In this document: positions 8,886 to 16,478 of the stretch, in pieces
How the letters are laid out: each line of letters opens with the position of its first letter
Numbering within the stretch: position 1 is the first letter of the stretch
Origin: an uncultured Fidelibacterota bacterium
Lineage (GTDB): Bacteria > Marinisomatota > Marinisomatia > Marinisomatales > UBA1611
DNA length: 25,008 nt
NCBI GenBank assembly: GCA_913043185.1
Contig: CAJWMI010000018.1
Span: 1-25,008 of the forward strand
Direction: 5' to 3'
Notes under the pieces: generated by a model
What the model was told of the DNA's origin: nothing
Databases searched by the model: none
What the model saw: the letters and a program-made list of their open reading frames with translations, nothing else
Translations under genes and position numbers: made by a program

Positions 8886-8973
8886 AATCTCTTTCCCTCC
8901 GCTGGCATTATCCAGATCAAGTCTTAAGGGTTTGTTCTCAGCTATATTACACTACAGCACCCCTAGAGCTTTT
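8884..8973 (-). ncRNA. TPP riboswitch (THI element) with start site embedded
   Basis: On the minus strand the conserved TPP aptamer blocks appear in order: GGGGTGC (near 8964-8957), a P3 hairpin CTGTA/TATAG, GCTGAGA-N-ACCC (about 8942-8928), and GATCTGGATAATGCCAGCG, followed by GAGGGA. P1 can be drawn as AAAAgCTCT (8973-8965) with AGAGaTTTT (8892-8884). The Shine-Dalgarno sequence GGAGGG (8900-8895) lies in the conserved 3' end, and the first two bases of the TTG start codon lie in the P1 strand. TPP binding should therefore hide the ribosome binding region directly and repress the TonB receptor. The aptamer call is secure; the mechanism is inferred. Confidence 0.96.
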
Positions 8974-9003
8974 TAAAGTTAAATACTTAAACGATGCAAA
9001 ATC

Positions 9004-9032
9004 AAAATATAATTTTTAAATATTGGTGTAAA
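9004..9032 (-). promoter_or_regulatory. Candidate promoter for the TPP riboswitch and receptor transcript
   Basis: On the minus strand TTTACA (9032-9027) and TATTTT (9009-9004) are 17 bases apart, placing the start of the transcript just before the aptamer (8973). The -35 matches five of six consensus bases. It overlaps a plus-strand -10 candidate at 9008-9013. Confidence 0.4.
9008..9013 (+). promoter_or_regulatory. Candidate -10 element for adenosine deaminase
   Basis: TATAAT matches the -10 consensus exactly, about 57 bases upstream of the TTG start. The region 17-18 bases upstream has only a weak -35 (near 8984-8990). Confidence 0.3.
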
Positions 9033-9069
9033 TATTTGTAGAATAGGTTCACAATTATTAAAAATAATT

Positions 9070-10125
9070 TTGAATACAATATCACTAGAATTAATTCAAA
9101 AACTACCAAAAGTTGAACTCCACTGTCACCTCGACGGTAGCCTCCGTATCAATTCGATAATAGATTTAGCCAAAAAGAATAAAGTAAAACTACCTGCCAA
9201 TGAACCGAAACAATTGTCAAAATTGATTAGTCTGAATAAACAAAAGATCAGCCTAGAAGACTATATAGCTCTTTTTGATATAACACTGTCTGTAATGCAA
9301 GATGAAGATGCTCTAGATCGTATTTCTTATGAGCTAATGGAAGACCTCAACAGTGAAAATGTATCTTATGCCGAAATTAGATTTTCACCCATTCTTCATA
9401 CAAAAGATGGTATGACCATAGAGGACGCTCTAAATGCAGTGCAAAAAGGTCTCAATAGAGGAGCAAAGAAATATGGAGTTAAATACGGAATAATTATATG
9501 CGGCATCAGGAGTATTGACCCACTGATATCTATCCAGCTTGCGGAATTAGCTGTAAAATTTAAAAATAATGGAGTCGTTGGCTTTGACTTAGCTGGTGCA
9601 GAGTATAATTATCCAGCAAAAGAACATAAGGAAGCATTTTATATAATTCGTAATAATAATGTAAACACAACTCTTCATGCTGGAGAAGCATTTGGCCCAG
9701 AAAGTATACACCAAGCTATCCATACCTGCGGTGCAAATAGAATTGGCCATGGAATAAGGCTTAAAGAAGATCCTGAATTACTCTCTTATATCAATAATCA
9801 TCGAATATGCTTGGAAATTTGTTTAACCTCAAACTATCATACCGGTGCAGTAGAGTCAATCAAAGAACATCCATTTAAATATTATTATGAAAAAGGGATA
9901 AGAGTTTCTCTTAATACTGATAATAGGCTTATATCAAATACAAATCTTTCAAAAGAATATTTTTTAGCTAGTCAATTATTTAACCTAGGTCTAAAAGATA
10001 TTAGGGAGATAATTATAATGAGCATGAAAAGTTCATTTGTTCCACATCAAAAAAGAAAACAAATGATAAAAAATATATCCAATGAACTAGAAAATGATTT
10101 TGGAATCGTATCAGCTTATATATAA
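9070..10125 (+). CDS. add: Adenosine deaminase
   Basis: This zinc enzyme of the amidohydrolase superfamily deaminates adenosine and deoxyadenosine to inosine and deoxyinosine for purine salvage. The 351-residue product shows all catalytic parts: the zinc ligands H18 and H20 in ELHCHLDGS, GFDLAGAE (171-178), the third zinc ligand H203 and catalytic E206 in HAGE, H227 in RIGHG, LEICLTSN (248-255), and D284 in NTDNRL, the form seen in bacterial adenosine deaminases. The start is TTG at 9070-9072: no ATG or GTG precedes it in frame and the protein begins at the usual distance from HCH, though no clear Shine-Dalgarno sequence is present. It is the only plus-strand gene, divergent from the receptor and convergent with glutamine synthetase. 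Confidence 0.96.
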   Translation: MNTISLELIQKLPKVELHCHLDGSLRINSIIDLAKKNKVKLPANEPKQLSKLISLNKQKISLEDYIALFDITLSVMQDEDALDRISYELMEDLNSENVSYAEIRFSPILHTKDGMTIEDALNAVQKGLNRGAKKYGVKYGIIICGIRSIDPLISIQLAELAVKFKNNGVVGFDLAGAEYNYPAKEHKEAFYIIRNNNVNTTLHAGEAFGPESIHQAIHTCGANRIGHGIRLKEDPELLSYINNHRICLEICLTSNYHTGAVESIKEHPFKYYYEKGIRVSLNTDNRLISNTNLSKEYFLASQLFNLGLKDIREIIIMSMKSSFVPHQKRKQMIKNISNELENDFGIVSAYI

Positions 10126-10158
10126 CAATATTTATTGATTATATAATTATATTTAATC

Positions 10159-10199
10159 CTAAGTTTCTAGAGAAGGATTATATTCCTCTAGAAACTTAG
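10159..10199. terminator. Perfect 14-bp inverted repeat between convergent genes
   Basis: CTAAGTTTCTAGAG (10159-10172) and CTCTAGAAACTTAG (10186-10199) are exact reverse complements around a 13-base loop. Placed between the 3' ends of add and the glutamine synthetase gene, it probably ends transcription from both sides. Neither side has a clean U-run, so it is not a textbook intrinsic terminator. Confidence 0.6.
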
Positions 10200-10214
10200 A
10201 AAAGCAGATCTTTA

Positions 10215-11225
10215 TTAGCTGCAGGTTGTCTCAATTAAAATAGAACATACCTTGTATGGATCCATATTAGCAGATGGACGCCTATCTTCAAGGTACCCAT
10301 AACCATCGTTAGCTGTTTGCATTGGTATTCTTATCGATGCTCCACGATCGCTCACACCGTATCTAAATTCTTTAATACTGCATGTTTCATGTAATCCGGT
10401 AAGCCTCTCTTCGTTATGCGCTCCGTAAACACTTATATGTTGATCATGGTTCTTACTCAGTTTTTCGCATGCCTCATTAATCACATCTATACCGCCTTTC
10501 TCACGCATTGATTTAGTACTAAAATTAGTGTGAGCTCCCGCACCATTCCAGTCTCCTTTAACTGGCTTAGGATGAAGAGTAGCGCTAACCCCATATTCTT
10601 CAGATATTCTATAAAGAAGCCACCTTGATATCCACATTTGGTCAGCCGCATCTAATGGCCCAAGTGGTCCAATTTGGTATTCCCATTGACCGGGCATTAC
10701 CTCAGCATTTATGCCTGAAACTTCTAGTCCAGCGTCCATGCATAATTGTAAGTGTTCTTCGACAATTTCCCGTCCAAAAACTTCATCGGCTCCCACTCCA
10801 CAGTAGAAAGGTCCTTGTGGAGCTGGGTATCCACCTTCAGGCCATCCTAAAGGATTACGACCTTCAAATAAAGTATACTCCTGCTCAATCCCAAACCATG
10901 CCTCTTCATTAGAAAATTTTTCAGCTACATTCCTTAAATGAGCGCGAGTATTTGATGAATGTATAGACCCATCTGGATTCATTACCTCACACATCACAAG
11001 AACATCATCGCCACCACGGATCGGATCTGGAACTTTGTACACTGGCTTCAACATACAGTCACTATCATTACCCTCTGCCTGGTTAGTGCTTGACCCATCA
11101 AATCCCCATAATGGAAGATCATCAACGGAATTTATCGGACCATCAATGACCTTTGTTTTTGAACGAAGTTTTTGTGTTGGTTCGTGACCATCCATCCATA
11201 TATACTCAGCTTTTACTTTACTCAC
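10215..11225 (-). CDS. Glutamine synthetase, type II (GSII, eukaryote-like)
   Basis: It makes glutamine from glutamate, ammonia and ATP. The 336-residue length and motifs fit the short type II form rather than type I (about 470 residues) or type III (about 700). It has EYIWMDG near the N-terminus, WGFDGSSTNQAEGNDSD (40-56), the metal-binding FGIEQEY (111-117), the ATP-site NGAGAHTNFS (227-236), and RYGVSDRGASIRIP with YGYLEDRRPSANMDPY at the end. The start is GTG (11225-11223) with AGGAG 9 nt upstream. It lies 22 nt after the first Lrp-family gene, so the two probably share a transcript. Regulation by that Lrp in response to amino acids or nitrogen is likely but inferred. Confidence 0.96.
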   Translation of the reverse strand: MSKVKAEYIWMDGHEPTQKLRSKTKVIDGPINSVDDLPLWGFDGSSTNQAEGNDSDCMLKPVYKVPDPIRGGDDVLVMCEVMNPDGSIHSSNTRAHLRNVAEKFSNEEAWFGIEQEYTLFEGRNPLGWPEGGYPAPQGPFYCGVGADEVFGREIVEEHLQLCMDAGLEVSGINAEVMPGQWEYQIGPLGPLDAADQMWISRWLLYRISEEYGVSATLHPKPVKGDWNGAGAHTNFSTKSMREKGGIDVINEACEKLSKNHDQHISVYGAHNEERLTGLHETCSIKEFRYGVSDRGASIRIPMQTANDGYGYLEDRRPSANMDPYKVCSILIETTCS

Positions 11226-11247
11226 TTTATTATTCTCCTATAGTTAT

Positions 11248-11709
11248 TTAAATAGTGGTTAAATCTGAAATCTTCTGTATCATTTGGTAATCCGATAATA
11301 TTATTTGAGTCTCAGTCCTTATGACTCCTGACCAGCTCTGAATTTTTCTTAATAATTCCTCTAATGTAGAAGAATTATGTGTTACAACAAATAACATATG
11401 AGACCCTTTCCCGGTCGTTGCTAGACACTGTAATACTTCAGGCGTTTTCTCCGCTGCTTTTGTTACCTCTTTATAATGTAATGAAGACTCTGAAATAAGT
11501 GTAATTATGGCTGCAACATCAAGACCAAGTGGCTTTGGATCTAGTACCGCATGAATACCTTTAATTATACCAGAATCTTGTAATTTTTTTATTCTATCCG
11601 TTACGGTTGGAATAGATATATCAATCTCATTCGCAATATTACTAGCAGACGACCTTCCATCTTGCTGCAAGATATCTAATATTTTTTTGTCTATCTTATC
11701 AATTTTCAT
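11248..11709 (-). CDS. Lrp/AsnC family transcriptional regulator (copy 1)
   Basis: The protein has 153 residues: an N-terminal helix-turn-helix (about 1-50, IDKKILDILQQDGRSSASNIANEIDISIPTVTDRIKKL) and a C-terminal RAM effector domain (about 65-145), with LLRKIQSWSGVIRTETQIILS at the end. Lrp/AsnC proteins form dimers to octamers, wrap DNA and sense amino acids. It is clearly paralogous to the neighbour at 11872-12318. It sits directly upstream of the GSII gene with a 22-nt gap. The 162-base leader upstream of its ATG holds AT-rich inverted repeats that may be its own operators. The ligand cannot be told from the sequence. Confidence 0.94.
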   Translation of the reverse strand: MKIDKIDKKILDILQQDGRSSASNIANEIDISIPTVTDRIKKLQDSGIIKGIHAVLDPKPLGLDVAAIITLISESSLHYKEVTKAAEKTPEVLQCLATTGKGSHMLFVVTHNSSTLEELLRKIQSWSGVIRTETQIILSDYQMIQKISDLTTI

Positions 11710-11750
11710 TAATAAATAAGGGATTATCCTTGCTTTATATTATTAAATAT

Positions 11751-11798
11751 TCTAATAAAATAGCAAATATTATTAGATAATTATATGAATTTTCTAAT
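11751..11798. promoter_or_regulatory. Overlapping AT-rich inverted repeats, candidate Lrp operators
   Basis: TCTAATAA (11751-11758) pairs with TTATTAGA (11770-11777) around 11 bases. The second arm also belongs to ATTAGATAATT (11772-11782), which is inverted as AATTTTCTAAT (11788-11798) with one mismatch. Related half-sites thus recur about every 19-20 bases, two helical turns, in the leader between the two Lrp genes. That spacing suits a multimeric Lrp-type regulator. The rest of 11710-11871 is very AT-rich with no gene. Confidence 0.4.
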
Positions 11799-11871
11799 TA
11801 AATAAGGAAATACTATTGAATAAACTATAATGAATTTATAGTATAATAACAGGGCAATATATAATCAACCT

Positions 11872-12318
11872 TTAGATCGGAAGCTCAAAAAAACTTTTAT
11901 AGGATGATAATATTACCTGGGTTTCTGTTCTTGTTACATTGGGCCAGCTTTGAATTTTTCTCAATAGCTCTTCGAGTGACTGTGAATTATTTGTTGACAC
12001 CCATAATAATAATGACCCCATACCTGTTGTAGAAAAACACTGAATAACTTCAGGGCATTCAACAGCTTTTCTAATTACTTCCTGATAACTATTAGAGGAT
12101 GATGATACGACAGTAATCATTGCTGACACATCAAGAGACAAAGCTTTAGGATCAATAATTGCCTGAAATCCTTTTATCACAGATGACTCCTTTAGCCTCT
12201 TGATTCTTTCAGTAATTGTAGGCACCGTTAGATTTAGTTTTACCGCAATCTCACTAGCAGTTGCCCTACCATCTTTTTGTAAATATTGTAATATTTTTAT
12301 ATCAGTATCATCTACCAT
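11872..12318 (-). CDS. Lrp/AsnC family transcriptional regulator (copy 2)
   Basis: The 148-residue protein has the same plan as its neighbour: helix-turn-helix (DIKILQYLQKDGRATASEIAVKLNLTVPTITERIKRL) and a RAM domain ending SLEELLRKIQSWPNVTRTETQVILSSYK. The two proteins align end to end without large gaps, so they come from an old duplication; diverged effector-domain residues suggest different ligands or heteromers. The ATG (12316-12318) has AGAGG about 6 nt upstream. It lies 47 nt downstream of the stop of nothing on the same transcript except the M16 gene, whose coding end is at 12366. An ACTATTTAGT palindrome lies in that gap (near 12343-12352). Confidence 0.93.
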   Translation of the reverse strand: MVDDTDIKILQYLQKDGRATASEIAVKLNLTVPTITERIKRLKESSVIKGFQAIIDPKALSLDVSAMITVVSSSSNSYQEVIRKAVECPEVIQCFSTTGMGSLLLWVSTNNSQSLEELLRKIQSWPNVTRTETQVILSSYKSFFELPI

Positions 12319-12365
12319 ATTGTCCTCTATAAAATTAACTACTATTTAGTAACTTAATAATAACA

Positions 12366-15245
12366 CTAATTAAAAATAATCTCTTTATTTAGTTCAATCA
12401 GTTCCCCATAATCCAAAATTTTATCAATATTAATTTTTGATTTGTCTGTGAGGATCGTAATCACTATTGGATCTTTCTTAAAATTATTTTTATGAAACTC
12501 TATAATATCATCAAAATCAATTTTCTTATACACACTGTATTCAAACTTATTTGGATCTTCCTTGTGTCCCTGTTTAATAAGATTACTAACATATGTCGCC
12601 TGGCTTCTCCATGCTGGTTTCCTTGTATTTATTGATTGCGTTAGCCCATCACGAATAGAACCAAGTCTGTTTTCTTTTTGCGGCATATTTTTGAATATAT
12701 CTATGTATGTTGAAATTGCGTCCATTGTCTTGTCAACCTGCGTGCCAATATAACCATAAAAATACCCTTTCATATCAACATCTGGCCTGTTGATATAGTA
12801 TCCCCGAGCAGTATAAGCCAGCGACCTAAACTCTCTTATTTCCTGAAAAACAATACTCGCCATTCCCCGTCCAAAATAGTTATTGAAAACATCAGCCACG
12901 CTCCTCTGTTCCATATCAAGAACCTTACCCTCAGATAGTATATAAATCTGACTCTGGACTGCCTCAGGATCATCGATCATAAACACCTTATTTCTAGTAT
13001 GAGGATTATAGTCAATTGTTATCGGCGACTTTGTATCTATTAGATTTGACGATATGTTTAGCTGATCTTTAATTGATCTAATCACAATAGACTTAGGAAT
13101 GGTTCCAGTATACATAATATCAGCCTCATAGTTCATAGCTTCTTTTGCCTGCTGAATCAGAAACTCTGGAGTCATTGACTCTACTTCTTTTAATGTAGAT
13201 CTTCTCAAGTAAGGCGATTTTTTACCCCATAATGCATAATCTTTTAGTGCTCTACCAGCAGCAGAGGGATCTTTTTTCTCTCTGTCTCTGGTAATCTTAC
13301 TATTTTCTACCAGCTTACTGAGCTTTTGTCTATCATCTTCTCGAACATGCATCTGCCCCATATACTCATTAAGATAACCAAGGGTTTCTTTATAGTGGTC
13401 ATCAAAGCCACTAATAGAATAACCAAAATAATTACTGTTTGCAAATACCTCTATTTTCGACCCTATTTTTTGAAGTTCCTCTTTAAACTGGTCAAAGGTT
13501 TTATCCTTTGTGCCTATCAAGGCAATATATTGAGCAGACTGAGAAAGCGCAGGGTTTTCAATAGTTCCTAGGCCAAATTGAAGTCTCATACTAAAAATCG
13601 TATTTACAGGATTTTCAACATAATAAAAATGAAGATTTTCTCCGATATCATCAAAAACCACATCCTTACCAAATTCTACAAACCTGGGGATAATCTTATT
13701 TGGTTTGATTTTATCCAGTTCACTTGCATATTCTGATTTTGCTTCAGTATTCTTTGGAGCGACTGGTTTGAAAGGCGGTTTTTCAAGTTTAACCTTATCA
13801 TGGTCTCCTTTATCTGAACGAACAATTAAATAATTTTCATTAAAATATTTATTAGCTACTTCAATAATTTGATCCCTGGTAACACTATTAATTTTTTCAG
13901 GATATGACTTTATATCTTCCCATGGCTTATTATCTAATATTATGGACATAATCAGCCACAATCTTCCGCTAACACTTTCCATCCTGGTCTCGTGGCTCAT
14001 ATTAATATTCAGCTTAATAAAATCAAGTAATTCAGGATCAAAATTCCCGGTTTTTACTTTATCTATTTCATTTAGCACTAACTTTTCTGTCTCGTCAAAA
14101 GTTTGGTTATCATCTTTCGGTACAAACTGAAAACCAAAACCACCTAAGTCAGTACCACCAAGCCCCGTAGTTGCATAGGCGCTGAGAATTTTATTCTCTG
14201 TGGTTAACCTATCTAGCAAACCAGTTCTTGATGAATTATTAAACATATTCTGGATAACATCAAGAACAACTGCGTCCTCATGATTCGGCTCGACTGTCCT
14301 GTATCCCATCCTAATCATCCGATAAGGCGTCATTACTAGATCAACAACTTCTCTGCCTTTAAATGGTTTTTCTAATATATTAACTGGTTCTATCGTTCCA
14401 CCTTTTTTTATTTTCTGAAATTTTTCTTTAATCAATCTTTTTACTTCTCTTTTATTGAAATCTCCAGCGATAATCAAATACATATTATTTGCTACATAGT
14501 ATTTATCATAATATTCTTTCATTTTAGAGAGAGAAGGATTTTTTAAATGATCTACTGAACCAAGAACTGTCTGCTGGCCATATGGATGCTTTTTAAAAAA
14601 ATATTTTCTGAACGTTTCATAGAAAACACGAAATGGATTATCCATTGCACGGTTTTTTTCTTCATAAACAATTTCAAGCTCTGCCTGAAACATTCTAAAC
14701 ACGGGGTCTAAAAACCTGTGGCTATAGATTTCCATCCACTTTTCAATCTGCGTACTTGGGAAAGCATTAAAATAATAAATAAAATCTGAGCCAGTTCCTG
14801 CATTAAGTCCGGTTCCGCCCATTCCCTCAATCAGCCTGTCAAACTCATTGGGTATCGCATACTCAGCAGCCTTAACACTTACCCTGTTTATATCTTTCTG
14901 AATATTTAGCCTCTCTCTGTCATCTTTTGTAGAGGCCAGCTTATCATATAAAACCTCTATACTATCTAGATATATTTTTTCTGTATTATAGTCAATGGTA
15001 CCCATCTTCGAAGTACCTTTAAATAAAACGTGTTCCAGATAGTGTGCTATTCCTGTTGCATCACTTGGGTCGCGCTTGCCTCCTCCGTCAACGACAACGG
15101 CTCCGAAAACGCTGGTCTCATTATGATCTTCGTTTAGCATGACTGTTAGTCCATTATCAAGCTTGTATATTTCAACATCTAGGGGATTTGGTTTATCGCA
15201 ATTAAAGGCAAAAAATAAATATAGTATAATTATTATGTTTTTCAT
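12366..15245 (-). CDS. M16 (insulinase/pitrilysin) family zinc metallopeptidase, predicted lipoprotein
   Basis: The roughly 960-residue protein holds two M16 repeats, as in single-chain pitrilysin-type enzymes. The active half carries the inverted zinc motif HYLEH (HxxEH, residues 70-74 counted from the upstream ATG at 15251) and the distal ligand in ELEIVYEEKNR (E191). The gap between them is about 117 residues, some 40 longer than in pitrilysin, because of a charged helical insert at about 90-135. The second half lacks HxxEH. The N-terminus is a signal peptide with FAFNC, a possible lipobox, so it probably faces the periplasm or the outer membrane and degrades peptides. I place the start at the second ATG (15245), since AAGGA lies 5 nt before it; the first ATG at 15251 overlaps that site. 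Confidence 0.92.
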   Translation of the reverse strand: MKNIIIILYLFFAFNCDKPNPLDVEIYKLDNGLTVMLNEDHNETSVFGAVVVDGGGKRDPSDATGIAHYLEHVLFKGTSKMGTIDYNTEKIYLDSIEVLYDKLASTKDDRERLNIQKDINRVSVKAAEYAIPNEFDRLIEGMGGTGLNAGTGSDFIYYFNAFPSTQIEKWMEIYSHRFLDPVFRMFQAELEIVYEEKNRAMDNPFRVFYETFRKYFFKKHPYGQQTVLGSVDHLKNPSLSKMKEYYDKYYVANNMYLIIAGDFNKREVKRLIKEKFQKIKKGGTIEPVNILEKPFKGREVVDLVMTPYRMIRMGYRTVEPNHEDAVVLDVIQNMFNNSSRTGLLDRLTTENKILSAYATTGLGGTDLGGFGFQFVPKDDNQTFDETEKLVLNEIDKVKTGNFDPELLDFIKLNINMSHETRMESVSGRLWLIMSIILDNKPWEDIKSYPEKINSVTRDQIIEVANKYFNENYLIVRSDKGDHDKVKLEKPPFKPVAPKNTEAKSEYASELDKIKPNKIIPRFVEFGKDVVFDDIGENLHFYYVENPVNTIFSMRLQFGLGTIENPALSQSAQYIALIGTKDKTFDQFKEELQKIGSKIEVFANSNYFGYSISGFDDHYKETLGYLNEYMGQMHVREDDRQKLSKLVENSKITRDREKKDPSAAGRALKDYALWGKKSPYLRRSTLKEVESMTPEFLIQQAKEAMNYEADIMYTGTIPKSIVIRSIKDQLNISSNLIDTKSPITIDYNPHTRNKVFMIDDPEAVQSQIYILSEGKVLDMEQRSVADVFNNYFGRGMASIVFQEIREFRSLAYTARGYYINRPDVDMKGYFYGYIGTQVDKTMDAISTYIDIFKNMPQKENRLGSIRDGLTQSINTRKPAWRSQATYVSNLIKQGHKEDPNKFEYSVYKKIDFDDIIEFHKNNFKKDPIVITILTDKSKINIDKILDYGELIELNKEIIFN

Positions 15246-15312
15246 TTTCATCCTTGTATGAATAAGATCTATTTGATTATTTGCTAATTAGAGTAAATAT
15301 GAAGAGCTGATA

Positions 15313-15747
15313 TTAACCATCTCTCTTTAATGAAAAAAATTCTTTTAATATAGATACGCATTGACTCTCCATCACTCCACCGTGAACTATGGTATCCGAC
15401 TCTAGCCTCTTGTCTCCGCAAATCTGATATAGCGATCCGCAGGCGCCTTTTTTCTCATCATATGCACCAAAAACAAGTCGATTCACCCGAGAATTTATAA
15501 TAGCACCCGCGCACATTATGCAGGGCTCTTTCGTTACGTAAATAGTACACTCGTTCAGTCTCCAGTCATCTAGAGTGTTTGCAGCAGCTGTAATTGCTAA
15601 AATTTCGGCGTGTGCTGTCGGATCGTTTAGCGACTCGCACTGGTTGTAGCCTTTGCCTATAATCCTGTCAAAACACACTACAACAGAGCCTACCGGAACT
15701 TCATCTAAAGAAAATGCTTTTTCAGCTAGTTTGAATGCCTCTGACAT
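15313..15747 (-). CDS. tadA: tRNA-specific adenosine deaminase TadA
   Basis: TadA converts A34 to inosine in tRNA-Arg(ACG). The 144-residue product has the cytidine-deaminase fold signatures: EVPVGSVVV, the zinc site HAE (H46, E48; E48 is the proton shuttle) and PCIMC (C76, C79), then VFGAYDEKKGACGSL, which separates TadA from other nucleoside deaminases. The annotated ATG removes a few residues usually present before it: the codons upstream in frame read DDSFW-M, which matches the HEYWM region of E. coli TadA. No ATG, GTG or TTG lies upstream in that open stretch (to a stop near 15895). The ATG with AAAGGA 13 nt upstream is the best available start. It lies between the TPR lipoprotein gene and the M16 gene. 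Confidence 0.93.
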   Translation of the reverse strand: MSEAFKLAEKAFSLDEVPVGSVVVCFDRIIGKGYNQCESLNDPTAHAEILAITAAANTLDDWRLNECTIYVTKEPCIMCAGAIINSRVNRLVFGAYDEKKGACGSLYQICGDKRLESDTIVHGGVMESQCVSILKEFFSLKRDG

Positions 15748-15803
15748 CCAAAAAGAATCATCCTTTACAGATAATGGGTCAGATATATTACTATTTGGAA
15801 TAA

Positions 15804-16478
15804 CTAGATATTTTTTAGGGTCTGCTGCAGTGACTGTAATATTTGTGCTAGCTCTGCTCTTCCAGATACGGTCTCTACATTCATTGTCAGTGCTTTAGGA
15901 TTATTTGAGGGGAAACTCTGATAATACGTGTCATTATAGATCGACTGAAGGTTGTCTCGACAGGAAACAAAATAACCCATATTAAAATTAGCAAGCGCTA
16001 GCTCTAGCCTAATATCAAGGTGATTGATTTTGTTATCATGACTAAAATACCATGGCCCTAGCTCTGGCCTATCAACTAAGACATAGGCAGCATACGTACG
16101 CACCAATGAATCAATGTGCATTCCACTGTAAGAAAATGTAAGCCCAGCATAAATATCAAGATCCAAGTCGGGAGTATCATACGGATCAAAAGGCTTCGTC
16201 TGGCTGATAAGAAAATAAAATGCCGCTGAATCAGCCTGCCTTAGTTTCCCAAAACACCATCCTATGCCACTAAACCCATCGGCATAAGAAGAATCTTTGT
16301 CTACAGCATCATAAAACCATTCTCTTGCCTCTTGATATTCACCAGTCTCGTACAAGGTCCAACCATAGCCCGCTAGGTCTTCCTCTGTTGGAATAACAGG
16401 CTGTCTACAGTTGAAAGATAGAATTAGAAAAATTAATGATCCTAATACCGTCGTAGTATGTTTTATATTTTTAACCAT
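15804..16478 (-). CDS. TPR-containing predicted lipoprotein
   Basis: No named family is recognised. The product of about 224 residues starts with a basic, hydrophobic signal peptide ending LILSFNC, a possible lipobox. TPR-like helices follow: GWTLYETGEYQEAREWFYDAV (about 40-60) and DGFSGIGWCFGKLRQADSAAFYF, with further helical repeats to the end. TPR lipoproteins usually act as protein-protein scaffolds in the periplasm. Its ATG (16478-16476) shares one base with the TGA of the giant surface protein (TGATG), so both are translated from one mRNA, which suggests a role in the export, anchoring or folding of that protein (inference). A GTG one codon earlier (16481) is a possible alternative start. 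Confidence 0.8.
   Translation of the reverse strand: MVKNIKHTTTVLGSLIFLILSFNCRQPVIPTEEDLAGYGWTLYETGEYQEAREWFYDAVDKDSSYADGFSGIGWCFGKLRQADSAAFYFLISQTKPFDPYDTPDLDLDIYAGLTFSYSGMHIDSLVRTYAAYVLVDRPELGPWYFSHDNKINHLDIRLELALANFNMGYFVSCRDNLQSIYNDTYYQSFPSNNPKALTMNVETVSGRAELAQILQSLQQTLKNI

Noticed and set aside
8886..9069. Cobalamin riboswitch upstream of the receptor
   Set aside because: The conserved blocks match the TPP aptamer; the B12-box and cobalamin core motifs are absent.
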